This document shows, one piece after another, positions 26,988 to 27,179 of a DNA stretch of 27,179 nt; the stretch's first letter is position 1; each line of letters starts with the position of its first letter. Made by a program: the position numbers and the translations under genes. The stretch comes from Deinococcus marmoris DSM 12784. GTDB lineage: Bacteria > Deinococcota > Deinococci > Deinococcales > Deinococcaceae. Below the pieces are notes generated by a model, which did no database searches, was not told the DNA's origin, and saw only the letters and a program-made list of their open reading frames with translations. Location: NCBI RefSeq assembly GCF_000701405.1, contig NZ_JNIV01000066.1, forward strand, positions 1 through 27,179, in the 5' to 3' direction.

Positions 26988-27179
26988 TCACAGCCGCTTC
27001 ACATGCGCCGTCAGGCCCCCGTCAGCCTTCCAGCGGGTCAGGCGGAAGCCCCACTCTTCAGTACTGGACAACTTGATGTTGACAGTGTTCTGAACGGCAT
27101 TTTTGCCGTTTGGGCATTTGATCGTAGTCTGAAACGGCAGTAGGCGGCTTCCTGAAGCTGTGAAACAAGAAGAAGCCGC
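26988..27179 (-). CDS. C-terminal part of an unidentified protein (runs off the right edge)
   Basis: An open minus-strand frame enters from the edge and ends with TGA at 26988-26990. The 63 residues read like a real beta-rich protein tail ([20 protein letters not shown], then [20 protein letters not shown]), ending KRL. I recognise no family. The codons are mixed in GC, less GC-rich than the neighbours, which could mean transfer or a weakly expressed gene. The stop is 44 bases before the start of the OmpH-like gene, leaving just room for that gene's promoter. Confidence 0.45.
   Translation of the reverse strand, partial: AASSCFTASGSRLLPFQTTIKCPNGKNAVQNTVNIKLSSTEEWGFRLTRWKADGGLTAHVKRL

Overview
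The window reads as chromosome of a Deinococcus-type bacterium: GC-rich, with Deinococcus-like proteins (futalosine-route MqnD, a TilS-TadA fusion, tandem OmpH/Skp proteins). About half of its genes appear to be leaderless: a -10 hexamer of the form TAnnnT (or CAnnnT) lies 6-8 bases before the ATG or GTG. I used that rule to choose several starts. No tRNA, rRNA, CRISPR array, complete insertion sequence or prophage is visible.

Layout. 1-1030: a probably frameshifted gene at the left edge, the SRP RNA gene (ffs) with promoter and terminator, a long inverted repeat and a small coiled-coil protein. 1111-4701: beta-carbonic anhydrase, facing lysA and a tilS-tadA fusion gene. 4702-5117: a gene-free, repeat-rich stretch. 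5118-7961: NUDIX hydrolase and ribF (overlapping), a secreted DUF6174-like protein, mqnD. 8092-10757: an exported two-gene unit, a PQQ-type sugar dehydrogenase followed by a Cu/Zn superoxide dismutase fused to an SMP-30/gluconolactonase-like propeller, closed by a terminator. 10866-14294: ABC exporter pair joined by a 19-codon linking ORF, truncated haemoglobin, chorismate mutase/DAHP synthase. 14295-14642: dispersed repeat copy A. 14643-20994: large M16 protease, queG, glutaminyl cyclotransferase, and the nif3-tmk operon on the opposite strand. 21156-21912: a HigBA toxin-antitoxin pair with a candidate operator. 21936-25671: a beta-oxidation cluster (fadB-like and thiolase genes) containing repeat copy B and a broken HicB-like gene. 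25867-27179: two OmpH/Skp paralogues, each with its own terminator, and the tail of an unidentified protein at the right edge.

The most unusual points are: the SodC-SMP-30 fusion coupled to a sugar dehydrogenase, which suggests a periplasmic sugar-to-lactone-to-acid module with a built-in superoxide scavenger; the fusion of two wobble-base tRNA modification enzymes; a toxin-antitoxin operon whose toxin is leaderless while its antitoxin has a strong ribosome binding site; and a structured, mobile-looking intergenic repeat whose end supplies the stop codon of a fatty-acid oxidation gene. Most other genes are ordinary housekeeping functions.
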